NCBI RefSeq assembly: GCF_003479405.1
Contig: NZ_QUHB01000010.1
Location: 1 to 64,000, forward strand
DNA length: 64,000 nucleotides
Direction of reading: 5' to 3'
Origin: Eubacterium sp. AF16-48
GTDB taxonomy: Bacteria; Bacillota; Clostridia; Lachnospirales; Lachnospiraceae
A program made the translations under genes and the position numbers. Every line of letters starts with the position of its first letter. Positions within the stretch are counted from its first letter, which is position 1. Below the pieces are notes generated by a model. The model worked only from the letters and a program-made list of their open reading frames with translations. It made no database searches and was not told the DNA's origin. This document shows, piece after piece, positions 7,996 to 18,500 of this stretch.

Positions 7996-9105
7996 ATGAA
8001 CAAATGGGCAAGGAAGTTTGTTGCGGGAATTTTAGCAGCAGCTATGATTTTATCAGTTTACACACCGGGATATGTAAAAGGTGCAGAGGAAGAAAATCTG
8101 GGAACAGTTACCTTTGACATAGAAAGAATGACTATTGGTCAGGGCTTTTACATGGAGCCTGTTAAGGTGGAAATAAAGGCAGGAGATAATGTAAAGACGA
8201 TTTTTAAAAGAGCTCTTAAGGATATGGGAGGAACTTATACAGCTACAGGGGTAAAGACTTTTTATCTTAAGACCATAAATAATGCAGATGCAGGAACGGT
8301 GAATATTCCAAAAGAAATTTCAGCCATGCCTGATTACTCATATACATATGTGGGAAGTGACGGTGAGGAGCATAGCGTTTCTTATAAGGCACCTACAAGT
8401 AGTGTAAATATAGGAAATCAGTTGGAAAATAATGCATTAGGTGAATATTCATATGGCGAAATGGCAGGATGGATGTTCACCATCAACAATGAGCCGGCAA
8501 GTGAATCAGTTAATTACATACCTGTAAAAGATGGAGATGTTATACGACTTCAGTTTTCAGTTTATGGTTATGGAGCTGATTTAGGATATGATACGGAAAG
8601 CTACACCGGTATTCCTAAACTCCAGATGGCTAACAGGGATGCACTTTTAAAGGAAGTGGCGGAAACTAACGAAAAGAAAGATTACTGGATGGCATATCCA
8701 AATGTTAAATCAGCATATGATAAGGCGTTTCAGGTAGCAAAGGAGTACAATCCTACACAAAAGAATGTGGATAATGCTTTGGCAGCATTGCAGGGAGCAA
8801 AGAAGAAACCCACATATCCTACAGTGAAAACCGCTTCCATAAAAACAGTTAAAAATGTTAGAAAGTACAAGGCTAAAATTTATGTAAACCAAGCATCAGG
8901 AGCAACAGGATATCAGTACAAATATTCCGTAAGCAAAAGTTTTAAAAAATCAGTAGTAAAGACCACATCAAAAACATATATAACAACAAAGAAATTAAAG
9001 AAAAAACAGGTATGCTATGTGAAGGTCCGTGGTTACAGAGTGGTTAACGGAGTTCGTATATATGGCAAATGGAGTAAGGTTAAAACCGTAAGGATAAAGA
9101 AATAA
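7996..9105 (+). CDS. Secreted DUF4430 (transcobalamin-like C-domain) protein with Fn3-like tail
   Basis: A 369-residue exported protein. A signal peptide (about 1-30, cleaved near VKGA) is followed by a DUF4430 domain (about 38-200) marked by VEIKAGDNVKTIFKRAL and the GEMAGWMFTINNEPAS and VKDGDVIRLQFSVYG strings. A three-helix FIVAR-like stretch (about 212-272) follows, then a lysine-rich Fn3-like domain ending YGKWSKVKTVRIKK. DUF4430 is the family of the beta domain of eukaryotic transcobalamin and intrinsic factor. The next gene encodes an alpha/alpha-toroid resembling the other half of those proteins. A cobalamin- or other ligand-binding surface role is inference. No corrinoid riboswitch fits in the 15-base gap upstream. 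Confidence 0.8.
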   Translation: MNKWARKFVAGILAAAMILSVYTPGYVKGAEEENLGTVTFDIERMTIGQGFYMEPVKVEIKAGDNVKTIFKRALKDMGGTYTATGVKTFYLKTINNADAGTVNIPKEISAMPDYSYTYVGSDGEEHSVSYKAPTSSVNIGNQLENNALGEYSYGEMAGWMFTINNEPASESVNYIPVKDGDVIRLQFSVYGYGADLGYDTESYTGIPKLQMANRDALLKEVAETNEKKDYWMAYPNVKSAYDKAFQVAKEYNPTQKNVDNALAALQGAKKKPTYPTVKTASIKTVKNVRKYKAKIYVNQASGATGYQYKYSVSKSFKKSVVKTTSKTYITTKKLKKKQVCYVKVRGYRVVNGVRIYGKWSKVKTVRIKK

Positions 9106-9144
9106 TCAGCTATTTAAGTTACAAAATGAAGGAGTTATACAAAT

Positions 9145-10545
9145 ATGAAAAAAAGGATTGTCTGTGTAATAATGATATTATTGCTAATAAGTACAATACC
9201 TGTATGTGGGGCAACTGCATTAACAAGGGCCCAGACAGATAAGTATTTGTATGACATTTCATATTATGAGCAATATAATATAACAAACCCTTCCTATGGA
9301 AGTGTAGGCGGGGAATGGATGGTAATGGGGCTTGCCAGATATGGAGCCGTTACCCGGGAAACTCTTTCTACATACAAAAGCAATTTAAAGGCATATGTGA
9401 AATCCTGTAACGGACAGTTATCTTCCAGAAAATATACGGAGTATGCAAGGGTTGTTATTGCACTAACAGCTATAGAGGAAAATCCGGAAAATTTTGCAGG
9501 ATATAATCTCGTAAGACCATTAGCTGAATATGACAGGCTTATTAGTCAGGGATTAAATGGTATTATTTATGGATTAATTGCCCTTGATTGTGGAAATTAT
9601 GATATTCCAAAGCCTGAGGAAAATTACACCGGAGAGGTTACAACAAGGAAAAAACTGGTTAAGACTATTTTAAACAACCAAAAATCCGATGGAGGCTGGA
9701 ATTTTAGTGGCACAAAAGCTGACACAGATATGACAGCTATGGCAATTCAGGCACTAGCTCCATATATGAGTGAAGAAAGGGTAAAAAAAGCTGTGGACAA
9801 GGCAGTGGACTGCCTTGGAGAATTGCAGCAAAGTGATGGAGGATATGCTACATCTAATGTTAAAAACTGTGAAAGTACGGCGCAGGTTTTAACGGCAATT
9901 TCCACCATAAATGTAAGTGTAAAGGATTCAAGGTTTATAAAAAATGGAAATTCCGTAATAGATGGTTTAATGAAATATTATAAAAACGGTGGATTTAGTC
10001 ATGTTCAGGGAGGAATGATAAATCAGATGTCCACGGAACAGGCGATGTATGCTTTAACTGCCTTTTATAGAAATATTTCAGGAATGAACAGACTTTTTGA
10101 TATGTCTGACGGAATTACCTACAAAAGCATTGAAATAAAAAAAGCAGATAATTCAAGGGAAAATACCGAAAGTAAAAATAACAAAAATAACAGGTCAGGA
10201 AACAAAAATTCAAAAAGTTCTAAAACCGTGAAAAAAATAAACAATACAACAACCTATTATCAGGAAAAAACGTTGCCGGAAACAACAACAATTAAAAAGT
10301 CAAAGAAAAAAGGAAAAAAAACTGTGGAAAATGAAACCATAGTAGAAACTGAAATTGAAACGAAAAAAGATGGAGAAACGATAGTTGTTACTAAAATAGT
10401 TGAGGAAACAACGGGAAACAGTAGTAGTGAGGAAAAACAAAAGAACAATAATGGAATAATTATTTTGCTGGGGGCCATAGTTATAGTGGCAGCAGGAACG
10501 GTAATAATTATAAAAAAAGAAAAAGTAGCTAAAAGCCATAAGTAG
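9145..10545 (+). CDS. Surface-anchored prenyltransferase/squalene-cyclase-like repeat protein
   Basis: A 466-residue protein: signal peptide (about 1-22), an alpha/alpha-toroid built of prenyltransferase/squalene-oxidase-type repeats (about 25-325), a long Ser/Lys/Glu/Thr-rich linker (about 330-430), then a membrane helix (about 433-455) with a basic tail. Repeat signatures are QKSDGGWNFSGTKADTDMTAMAIQ and LQQSDGGYATSNVKNCESTAQ. The fold matches the alpha domain of cobalamin carriers. I see no catalytic residues of real prenyltransferases or cyclases, so binding is more likely than catalysis. The gene is 39 bases after the DUF4430 gene with RBS AAGGAG. A terminator overlaps its last codons. 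Confidence 0.75.
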   Translation: MKKRIVCVIMILLLISTIPVCGATALTRAQTDKYLYDISYYEQYNITNPSYGSVGGEWMVMGLARYGAVTRETLSTYKSNLKAYVKSCNGQLSSRKYTEYARVVIALTAIEENPENFAGYNLVRPLAEYDRLISQGLNGIIYGLIALDCGNYDIPKPEENYTGEVTTRKKLVKTILNNQKSDGGWNFSGTKADTDMTAMAIQALAPYMSEERVKKAVDKAVDCLGELQQSDGGYATSNVKNCESTAQVLTAISTINVSVKDSRFIKNGNSVIDGLMKYYKNGGFSHVQGGMINQMSTEQAMYALTAFYRNISGMNRLFDMSDGITYKSIEIKKADNSRENTESKNNKNNRSGNKNSKSSKTVKKINNTTTYYQEKTLPETTTIKKSKKKGKKTVENETIVETEIETKKDGETIVVTKIVEETTGNSSSEEKQKNNNGIIILLGAIVIVAAGTVIIIKKEKVAKSHK

Positions 10546-10564
10546 TGGTTTTTAGCTACTTTTT
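10524..10564. terminator. Bidirectional terminator overlapping the end of the toroid gene
   Basis: AGTAGCTAAAAGCC (10524-10537) pairs with GGTTTTTAGCTACT (10547-10560), followed by a T run. Upstream A residues give the minus strand its own T run. It serves the plus gene (stop at 10543-10545, inside the loop) and the minus gene ending at 10566. Confidence 0.8.
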
Positions 10565-10565
10565 G

Positions 10566-12209
10566 TTATGATAACTTAATAACATTATTGGCAAATTCAG
10601 CCCAGTATTCGGAAACCTTACCTATAAACTTAACTTCGTCAAAGTCGGAATTGCCAAGGGTACGTCTTACTTCACGGGTAAAGAAACTGTCATCTCTCTT
10701 AAGCTCATAAGGAAGCCTGTGCCATTCTAAAACACGTATTTTAGTGGCAAGGGCGTTAAAGTATTCACGGTTATATGTATCCTTAAATGCCGTAACTAAA
10801 ATAGTTATGTCATTATCGAAAAAGTTTACATTATCAAGATATTCATTTAACTGGTCATAAAAAGTTTTGCCATTGGTGTCAATATCCACAATAACAAGAG
10901 TCTGCTTTTTGTAATTTTTTAGGGTATTAACAGCAATTGGCGTATTTTTGTTTCGCAGTATGGTATTTACAATACGCTGACAGCTTTCACCATCTTCACC
11001 TTCTAAGGACTTTTTCATTAATTCATAATAATTTTCTCCGTAATATTCCATGTACTGCTCAGGATCATTGCAAATGGCAGTAAGGGAAGCAGCTACTAAA
11101 TCCATATCGGATGTTGCATATCCCGGAAGCTTCTTTGCAGGAATGTAAAGTCCACGGCTTTTCCTGTAATCCTTGTAGTCAGGAAGATAGAAAAGTATAG
11201 GTCGCTGTGTAATTAAAAAATCATAAAAAATTGCAGAATAATCTGTAATTAAAATATCTGTAACAGTAAGAAGTTCACTGGTATCAATTGTAAAAGGAAC
11301 TAAAAACTTACTTAAATCAGGGTCTTTTGCCAATGCTTCGTACAAATAATAGTGAACCCTGAGACAAATCTGATACCGGGTTTCATCAATGGCGCCGGAC
11401 ATTTTTGAAATGGCATCTTTAATGCCATCTAAATTAAAGTCAACGGAATTAACATTTCCACGCCATGTAGGAGCATATAAAATGATTTTTTTATTAGTGT
11501 CAAAACCGCAATTCTCCAACCGCTTATACACAACTGCGGTATTGGAATTTAAAATAGTATCGATTCTGGGATATCCTAATTCAAGAATCTTTCCCTGAAA
11601 AATTCCCTCTAACATAAAGGCATGCTTGTACAATGTGTCTGTCATAAAACGGTTGGCAGACAACAGATAATCAGCCATAAGGAAGTTGCGGACTAAATCC
11701 TTGCTGTTTTCCACAGGCTGGGAATGATTATCATAGCCTACGTGCTTAAAAGGAATGCCACAACATGTATTTATGTAAATCTGATCAACTCTTTTTTCAA
11801 AGAAATAATCAAAGTAAGAGTTGTTTATTAAATATTTACAGGTGGCTAAATATTTGTAGTAATCATCAGAACCTTTCTGAACAATAATAACATTGGAATA
11901 TTCAGAATATTCCTTTAAATTATCACCGGTTTTTTCAATGTCGGCCACAGCCCACACATGGGTATACTGACTGGCATCCTTAGAATCTAATAAATAATTG
12001 AAAAGCGCACGGGGGCTGTCTAAAATACCAAGCCCTAAAAATGCTTCATAAAAAATATAATTATCTTTAATAGGAAGAGAAAGATAATTATGATATTGAA
12101 ATTTAATTTTGTCATCCTTGCTCATACGAAATTTTTGAGCAAATTTTTTAAAACCTCTGTTTAACTTAACCTTTGTGCCATCTTTGACGGTGGCTATATA
12201 TTCACTCAT
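10566..12209 (-). CDS. CDP-glycerol glycerophosphotransferase family protein (TagF/TagB-like)
   Basis: A 547-residue wall-polymer synthase of the CDP-Gly_phos_tran family. Diagnostic segments: ILYAPTWRGNVNSV, the RVHYYLY stretch, and ILITDYSAIFYDFLITQRPILFYLPD. These belong to the GT-B-like core that transfers glycerol-phosphate or a related unit to a growing teichoic-acid-like chain at the cytoplasmic membrane face. A C-terminal part of about 110 residues (from LVIVDIDTNG) is not recognised. The gene stands alone between convergent and divergent neighbours; a TagGH-like exporter lies 13 kb away. RBS on the minus strand is GAGGTG. It could equally build another polyol-phosphate polymer. Confidence 0.85.
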   Translation of the reverse strand: MSEYIATVKDGTKVKLNRGFKKFAQKFRMSKDDKIKFQYHNYLSLPIKDNYIFYEAFLGLGILDSPRALFNYLLDSKDASQYTHVWAVADIEKTGDNLKEYSEYSNVIIVQKGSDDYYKYLATCKYLINNSYFDYFFEKRVDQIYINTCCGIPFKHVGYDNHSQPVENSKDLVRNFLMADYLLSANRFMTDTLYKHAFMLEGIFQGKILELGYPRIDTILNSNTAVVYKRLENCGFDTNKKIILYAPTWRGNVNSVDFNLDGIKDAISKMSGAIDETRYQICLRVHYYLYEALAKDPDLSKFLVPFTIDTSELLTVTDILITDYSAIFYDFLITQRPILFYLPDYKDYRKSRGLYIPAKKLPGYATSDMDLVAASLTAICNDPEQYMEYYGENYYELMKKSLEGEDGESCQRIVNTILRNKNTPIAVNTLKNYKKQTLVIVDIDTNGKTFYDQLNEYLDNVNFFDNDITILVTAFKDTYNREYFNALATKIRVLEWHRLPYELKRDDSFFTREVRRTLGNSDFDEVKFIGKVSEYWAEFANNVIKLS

Positions 12210-12544
12210 ACCACACCTCGTAAATTATAGTAAAATCATAGTTAAATTTGTTACACTTAACATCAGTTAAATTATAGTATAAGGTTTATGGTTTTTCAAA
12301 CAAAACCATAAGAAAAAAACGTAAAATTTATAATAAAACAAATTGCACAAAAAAAGTAGTAAAAACATTTTTTTGCCGAAAAAATAATTTAGATATTATT
12401 ACCATAAAAACAGGTGGAACATTAAGAATATATAGTTAAAAAATTGTGCAATATGCTCTAAATTAAGGAAAAACTTTTTTACACTTGTGCACTAATTTAC
12501 CAAAAATTATAATTAATAGTAGGAGAAAAGATTTCGGAGGTAAA
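12210..12544. promoter_or_regulatory. Divergent intergenic region with TTGTGCA motifs
   Basis: An AT-rich gap between the TagF-like gene (minus) and the GH81 gene (plus). On the minus strand, ACTATAATTTACGAGG close to the start offers a TATAAT box for the TagF-like gene. Three copies of TTGTGCA occur: inverted at 12342-12348 and direct at 12444-12450 and 12485-12491. They might be regulator sites for the GH81 gene, but no clean -35/-10 pair for that gene was identified. Confidence 0.35.
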
Positions 12545-15500
12545 ATGATGAATAAATTCCTTAAAAAGGCATGCAGTCTGGCGTTGTGCGTTGCCATGAC
12601 TGTAACAGTTTGTCCTAAGGGACAGATTTTCTATACTAATGTATCAGCAGCAGATACCATGGATGGAGAGCCATATAATATTTCATATGGAAGACCGGTA
12701 TATGCCAGCTCACAGAACGGAAATGATTCCGCAGAAAATGCCGTGGATGGCAAGGATAGCACCAGATGGCAGGCTGCCGGTGATGATACAAATGAGTGGT
12801 TATATGTTGACTTGGGAAAAAAGGCAGATATCGACCATTTGTTTATACATTGGGAAGCCGCATATGCAAAGTCATATGAAATCCAGTTTTCAGATGATGA
12901 AGAAAACTGGACTACAGTATATACAAAGGGAAAAACAACTAAACCAGGAGAAACTACAGGGCTGAAAATTACATATTCAGTTCAAAAGGTTGAAAAGGGA
13001 TATGCCACAATTCAGGCAAACTGGGATTCTGTGGACGGAGCAATATATAAGGTTTGCGTTGACAGTGAAGAAAATATTGCCAAGGCGCCGGACGGATATA
13101 GTTTTACCGGTCATAATGTAAATCAGGGACAGATTGTTCTTTCCGCAGGAAAACATAAGCTTATGGTTTATGCTTTGGATAAAGAAACAAAGCAGGTTTT
13201 AGGAGAAGGAACAATAGAAGGGGAATTTACGGAGGAAGCTACAACAGTTGAGGAGACAACTAAAGAAGGCAAAAACAAGTATGAAGACACAATTACCTTT
13301 GATGAGCTTTCAGCAGAACAGAAGCAGGCAAGATATGTAAGAATGGTAGTAAATGAAAGAGCCATGGAAGCCTATGGATGTTCAATGTATGAATTTCAGG
13401 TTTATGGAACTAACGGCGCAAGAAAACGTCCTTCAAATTATGGCAAAAACCTTGCTCTTAATAAGACAGTTACATGTTCAGGAATAAGAGATGAGTGGTG
13501 GATGAAGGATGAAGACGGAAATATAATGGAAAGTGCATATAATAATGTTAAGGCTGAAAATGCAGTAGACGGAAATACAGAAACATCATTTACATCTTAT
13601 CAGGGTACAGACCAGTGGCTTACCGTTGATTTGGGACAGGCATACACAATAGGAAGAGTTATTGTAAATTGGAATGCAGATGCAGGAAAAATATATGACG
13701 TTCTGGTATCTTCAGACGGAAAAGACTGGAAAACAGTTCACCGTGTTCAAAAGGGATACGCATATATGGTGGATAACTGCACTATGTATCAGCAAAATGT
13801 AAGATATGTAAAGGTATTAGGATATACAAAGGTAGAAAGCGGAAGTGGCTTTGGTATTTCAGAGTTGTCAGTGTATGAATATGTAGAAGGTGACAGCAAG
13901 ACAAATGAAACAATTACAGAACTTCCAAAACAGGAAATTTTAAAAAGTGCATCAGGCAAGGGAACTTATGTAACGGGAGAAATGTACAATGAAAAGAACA
14001 AGCTCCCTACATTTGTTAATGAAGACAATATTAAAACACCTATAGATTCTAACAGCTGGTGGTCATCTGCCCTTGTTCAGAAGTACAGCAGTTTATTATG
14101 TTCAACACCTTTAAAAGCAAGTTTTTCAACTAAAGGTCTGGGAATTTTGCTGGCAACATCAGGATGGGTAGGAACAAGAACTGAAAATGATTTGGGAACA
14201 GATCAAAGTACAGAGACAGAAAGAGATTTCTATATTTCACCGGAGAATTTTGATACAGAAACAGGATATGACAGAGTAGAAAATTATGGAGATTATTCAG
14301 TTGAACTGGGACTTACAGATGAAGATGCAGTTCAGATGAAATCAACAATAGTAAAGGGTTCACCATATATTTTCAATGAATTTTGCAATAACACAGTTGC
14401 ATTTATAAGTGGAAGCAGCATTCAGGAATTTTATGACGGAAACGGAAATACAATTCTTGGAAATAAAGGGGACACAATAACAACAGATCACATTGCTTTT
14501 AAGTCTTTTGATAAGGAAAATACAAAAGCAGGCAATGAAGGCTCATACTTTGAGGTAAACGTTCCGGCAGGCACAACATTTAAAGTAATGATTGGAAAAT
14601 CAAATTATAAGGTTAAGGTTACTTTCCCATCAAAGGCTGATAATTATATGTCTGTTGCCGCAATGACGGATTTAAAAAATATTGATGGATATTATAAGCA
14701 TGGATATGCTTTTGTTACAGATACTACTGTAGATTACGAGTATAACCATGATAATTCAAAAATTACAACTATATATACTGCTTCAACAGATTTAAAGAGA
14801 GCAGGATTTTCCAATGAAACTATGCATTGCTTATTCCCACATCAGTGGAAACACAGCACTGCAGCAGATTCACCGGTGGCTACATATACATCAATCAGAG
14901 GCAATATGAAGTCAATCTGGGCTAATACATATAGTACAACCCAGCAGTTTTCAGGCTTGCTTCCAACTTTTGCAAAGCCTGACAGTGACATGATGGATAC
15001 AGAGGAAATGATTGACTACTTAAATCAGGTAGTTGCGTCTAAGGTAAATACCGCTCCTGTATCAGATGCATATTGGGAAGGTAAAAATGTACATCCGTTG
15101 GCAATTAGTGCAATAATGGCAGACCAGTTAGGTGAAACGGAAATTAAGGAAAAGTTACTGGCTAAATTAAAGAGCATTATGGTTGACTGGTTTAACTATG
15201 ACGGGCCGGATGACAGATGCTACCTTATATATAATAAGGATTGGGGAACAATTTACTATCCTGACAGTGCTTACGGCGCAAACGCCGCAATATGTGACCA
15301 CCATTTCACATACGGATATTTTATGTTTGGTGCAGCAGTTCTGGCTACCTACGATAAAGAGTTCTTAAATGATTACAGAGACATGATTGAACTTTTGGTA
15401 AGAGATTATGCTGATCCAAAAGACCCGGAAGATGACGGAAACATGTTCTGCAAGTTCAGGGCTTTTGACCAGTATTCAGGACATTCATGGGCAGGAGGAT

Positions 15501-18500
15501 ATGGAGACAGCGATTCAGGTAACAACCAGGAATCAGCTTCAGAAGCATTGTTTAGCTGGGTTGGAATGTACCTTTGGGGCGAGGCAACTCAGAATAAAAC
15601 ATACATAGATGCAGGTGCTTATGGATTTACTACTGAAATGGATGCAATTGAGCAATACTGGTTTGATTATGACGAAGATAACTGGTTGCCGGCATATCCA
15701 TTCCAGGCAGCAGGTCAGATATATGGTGCATCAATGGGATATGGTACATACTTTGGCGGACAGCCGGTATATATTTATGGTATCCAGTGGCTTCCTGTTT
15801 CTGAGTATCTTACCAATTATGGTATGAATCAGGCAAAATGTAAAAAAATATATAAAGGTCTGGAGGATGATACTGCATATGCAATAAGTATTGAAAAGAG
15901 ACTTGGAAACATAACAGAGGATGATGAATATGCAACTCCGGATAATGGATGGCAGCATATTACATGGCCATATCTTTCCCAGACAGATGCAAAACGTGCA
16001 TATGACAAATTTGAGGCAAATGTATCAAAGGTTCAGGTGGAAGACAGGGCAAATACATTATGGTTTATTTCAGCAATGGATTCCATTGGCCACAGAACAA
16101 ATGACTATATGGTAGTTGGAAATATTCAGGGCTCAGTATATGTTAAAGACGGGGTGTACACAGCAGAGGTTTGGAATCCTACATCAGTTACCCAGACAGT
16201 TGCCGTAAAGAAGGCTGACGGAACAAAGGTGGGAACAGTCACTGTAGGTTCAAAGGCTACTGTAGCATTTGAAATTAACACAAAAGAGGAATTTGCTATT
16301 TCTCAGGTAAGTACACCGGTAATTAAGGCAACAGCAATTGCTGATGGAAAAGTGACTGACAATATAACAGGAACAAAGAACTTTGACGATACACAGTTTG
16401 TTGAACTTTCATCAGATGAAGGAACAGAGATTTATTACACAACAGATGGAACAGTTCCAACTACAGCTTCTAATCGGTACAATGGAAAAATTTTGGTATC
16501 AAGTGACACTGTACTGAAAGCCATTGCAGTTAAAAGCGGTTCAATAGATTCTGCTTATGCATCAGCAGCAATAAAAATCAACGGAGATACAGTACAAAGC
16601 AGCAATAATCTTGCATTGAGAAAGACGGCTACTGCATCATCAGAGGATGGTGCGGCAAAGGCAGAACTGGCAGTTGACGGAGATGGAAGCACAAGATGGC
16701 AGGCACAGTCAGCAGATGATGAATATTTACAGGTAGACTTGGGAAGTGTTCAGGCTGTTAATACAGTAAAAATTACATGGGAAACAGCTTATGCGGAAAA
16801 ATATCAGATTCAGGTTTCTGTAGATAGAGAAAACTGGACTACAGTTGCAACAGAAAGCGGACAGGTGGGAGAAATCACATCAAGCTTTGCAGCAGTTAAG
16901 GCACAGTATGTAAGAATGCAGGGTGTTAAGAGAGGAACCCGGTACGGATACTCAATTTACGAGATGGAAGTATATGGAGCCTTAAAGGCTAATGCACCTA
17001 CAGTTTCACCGGTTAGTGGAAAATATACAGGTGAACAGACTATTACAATGTCAACGGCAGTAAAGGGTGCCGAAGTTAAATATACATTAGACGGCTCAAC
17101 ACCAACAGAGGATTCAGTTACATATGTTGAACCAATAAAGGTTAATAAGTCAACTATAGTTAAGGCAGTTACTTATAGAAAAGGAATGATTTTATCTGAT
17201 GTAACAGAGTCAGATATTATAATTGCAGGAACAATTTCAATTAATCCTTCATCAGTTAAAATTGCAATTGGAAGAGTAATGCAGTTAGCAGCATTAAGTG
17301 ACGAAACAGTTACATGGAAAAGTGAAGATACAGGAATTGTTACTGTAAATGAAGAGGGAAAGATTACAGGTAAAAATCCGGGAACTACAAAGGTAACGGC
17401 AACTACACCAAGTGGAAAGGTGGCAGAATGTCAGATTACAGTTACGGAACCGGTACACATTACCTCTATCAGCATTCCGGAAACTTATACAATGAAGAAG
17501 AAAACTTCGGAAACATTAGAGCTTAAGATTAATCCGGCAGATACTACTGATGACACAACAGCTGTATGGAGCTCAAGTAATGAAAAAATTGCAACTGTAA
17601 GTAATGCAGGAACAGTTACAGCTAAAAATGAAGGTGAAGTTGATATTACAGTTAAGGTGGGAGAACATAAGGCAGTATGTCACGTAACTGTAGGACCTGC
17701 AGCAACAAATCAGGAAATGGTATTAAATACCAGGTACAATGTGGCGTTAAACAAGAGCTTTGTAATAAGTCCGGGAGTAGCTGAAGGTGACGAAAACTGT
17801 GTTACAGATGGAAAACTCACAACAGGTGGAACTCATTGTGCCATATCAAGTGGATGGGGATATTTAGGAGAAAGTTATATAACTATTGACTTAGGAGCTA
17901 AATATGACGCATCTACCATTGATGAAGTTTTGGTACAGTACAAAGACAATAATGATAATGATACTGTAGTTGGCAGAACGTATAATATTCAGTATTCTGA
18001 AGATGGAGAGAACTTCAAAACTATTTATACTTCAAAGACAATTACTGCAAATGATTTAGACAGTGACAATTGCGTTGCCGCTGATGTTTCAGGTAACACC
18101 GGGGCAGTAAGATATGTTAAGGTATGTTACCCTACAACACCGACATATGGTATTCAGATATGTGAAGTTGCAATTTTAAGCACGGAAAAGAATGCAAAAT
18201 TATATGAAGATAATACCATTGTAGTAAGTGATGATATTGAAGTTTTAGGATACCAGATAAGTGATAAGGCATTTAACAAGGAAGGTGGTTTCAGGGTTCT
18301 TGCAGCAGTTGAGCCGGAAATAAACGGCAAAAAAGTTACAGGCTGGGGATTTATATACGGTCTCGCAACCATAAATAACCAAAGTACAGGTGTTACAGAT
18401 GATGATATGATTATTGATTCTTCAAGCAACAAAGTTATTCATTATCAGTCAACAGCTGAGGGTACGCTTCCAACCAATCTGGGAGGTTCAGCTACATGCA

